Shown here piece by piece: positions 6,392 to 6,906 of a DNA stretch of 6,906 bases (position 1 is the first letter of the stretch; every line of letters starts with the position of its first letter). This stretch comes from Lachnospiraceae bacterium. GTDB taxonomy: Bacteria; Bacillota_A; Clostridia; Lachnospirales; Lachnospiraceae. The notes below the pieces were generated by a model. That model was not told the DNA's origin. It saw only the letters and a program-made list of their open reading frames with translations, and searched no databases. The translations under genes and the position numbers were made by a program. Location of the stretch: NCBI GenBank assembly GCA_017996675.1, contig JAGOGN010000079.1, positions 1-6,906 on the forward strand, given 5' to 3'.

Positions 6392-6814
6392 TTATAGGGA
6401 AATCGTAATATATTTCCGAATACTTTCAGGAAGATCATTCTCGCTCTTCGATACACTTAATACAAACTTCACTTGAAACTGTTCGCTCATTCGATCTAAT
6501 TTTTCAATTGCATTTTCAATTTCATCTGATTCTGAAATATCAGCAATTGTAAGAAAGCTATCTAAATAGGCTTCTTGTATGTCACTATCCTGAGATAATA
6601 TACCAGAGATAAAACCTAAAAATTCGTCACAATTAGTGACCGGATAACTTGGCACGCTAATCAAACGAATTTTATTGTTGAGCTCATACATATGTTTCGT
6701 GTTCTTATCCAGATAAACAATATGGCCGCTAACATCTTTTACAGCGTTGTTTACCTGCTCCAGTAAATATTTAGTCTTTCCCTGGCCCTTTTTTCCTGAA
6801 ATAATCTGTATCAT
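6392..6814 (-). CDS. Small P-loop NTPase-like protein, function unknown
   Basis: 140 residues when started at the ATG at 6814. The frame also allows a TTG start at 6844, but AGGAGG at 6823-6828 stands 8 nt before the ATG and decides for it. The Walker A motif is GKKGQGKT (7-14) right after the first beta strand (MIQIIS), as in short P-loop ATPases. Later strands are HIVYLD (31-36), IRLISV (49-54), a hydrophobic strand ending in Asp (FLTIAD, 87-92; possible Walker B) and VKFVLSVS (115-122). There is no membrane helix and no second domain, so it is roughly a minimal nucleotide-binding fold. Automated pipelines sometimes label such proteins PilT-like, but no pilus gene is near and I do not accept that role. 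It has its own leader and terminator, so it is likely a single-gene unit upstream of the radical SAM-sepF cluster. The role is not recognised. Confidence 0.85.
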   Translation of the reverse strand: MIQIISGKKGQGKTKYLLEQVNNAVKDVSGHIVYLDKNTKHMYELNNKIRLISVPSYPVTNCDEFLGFISGILSQDSDIQEAYLDSFLTIADISESDEIENAIEKLDRMSEQFQVKFVLSVSKSENDLPESIRKYITISL

Positions 6815-6822
6815 AGCCTTAT

Positions 6823-6828
6823 CCTCCT
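6823..6828 (-). promoter_or_regulatory. Consensus Shine-Dalgarno of the P-loop gene
   Basis: A perfect AGGAGG on the minus strand stands 8 nt before the ATG at 6814. It fixes the start and excludes the longer reading from the TTG at 6844, whose upstream sequence would sit within the leader hairpin at 6842-6865. Confidence 0.85.
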
Positions 6829-6841
6829 GATTCTCTGTCTG

Positions 6842-6882
6842 CAAAAGGATTCAAACGTCCTTTTGTTGAACAACAGGTTGTT
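6842..6882 (-). repeat. Overlapping small inverted repeats in the leader of the P-loop gene
   Basis: Three dyads are packed into the presumed 5' UTR. Positions 6842-6849 pair with 6858-6865 (8 bp, CAAAAGGA/TCCTTTTG, 8-nt loop). Positions 6864-6868 pair with 6871-6875 (TGTTG/CAACA). Positions 6869-6874 pair with 6877-6882 (AACAAC/GTTGTT). The last two share the CAAC arm, so they exclude one another. No T tract follows, so this is not a terminator. It could be an operator or RNA structure, or chance in AT-rich DNA. Confidence 0.4.
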
Positions 6883-6891
6883 TATGGACTA

Positions 6892-6897
6892 ATTATA
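6892..6897 (-). promoter_or_regulatory. -10 box of the likely promoter for the P-loop gene
   Basis: A perfect TATAAT is read on the minus strand. The matching -35 element would fall at about 6915-6920, outside the window, so the promoter cannot be confirmed. A start near 6885 would give a leader of about 70 nt containing the inverted repeats and the consensus ribosome binding site. Confidence 0.45.
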
Positions 6898-6906
6898 GAA
6901 TATTTT

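Noticed and set aside
6815..6844. N-terminal extension of the P-loop protein from a TTG codon (10 extra residues)
   Set aside because: The consensus AGGAGG sits inside this extension at the right distance from the ATG at 6814, and the P-loop fold begins directly at that Met.

Overview
The window is AT-rich, all five genes lie on the minus strand, and Shine-Dalgarno sites are strong. Together with SepF and a solute-binding-domain hybrid sensor kinase, this points to a low-GC Gram-positive bacterium of the Clostridia, most likely a gut-type Lachnospiraceae. That assignment rests on gene content and style only; no rRNA or tRNA gene is present.

Read in the direction of transcription (high to low coordinates), the layout is as follows. 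A short leader with a -10 box and small inverted repeats (6815-6906) precedes a 140-residue P-loop protein of unknown function (6392-6814), which ends at a strong intrinsic terminator (6347-6377). Four closely spaced genes follow: a TIGR01212/YhcC-type radical SAM protein (5379-6314), a single-pass HlyD-like membrane protein (3943-5343, GTG start), the YggS/YlmE PLP-homeostasis protein (3238-3933) and the division protein SepF (2668-3219). Gaps of 35, 9 and 18 nt suggest one operon, which closes with a second hairpin terminator (2611-2658). The last gene (2592 down to the window edge) is the first 864 codons of a large transmembrane sensor with two extracytoplasmic family-3 solute-binding domains, a histidine-kinase core and the start of a receiver domain.

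Functionally, yggS-sepF is the remnant of the classic Firmicute ylmE-ylmF division cluster. The HlyD-like protein upstream has no transporter partner in view and may be an envelope or division accessory; that is inference. The sensor gene appears to be a separate unit. It stands out because every phosphotransfer hallmark that can be read is eroded: the H-box lacks the R-T-P residues, the G2 glycine box is absent, and the receiver has Asn at the phospho-acceptor position with no acidic pair. Its sensing domains look intact. It may therefore be a pseudo-kinase or a strongly diverged sensor. No mobile element, CRISPR array or RNA gene was seen.
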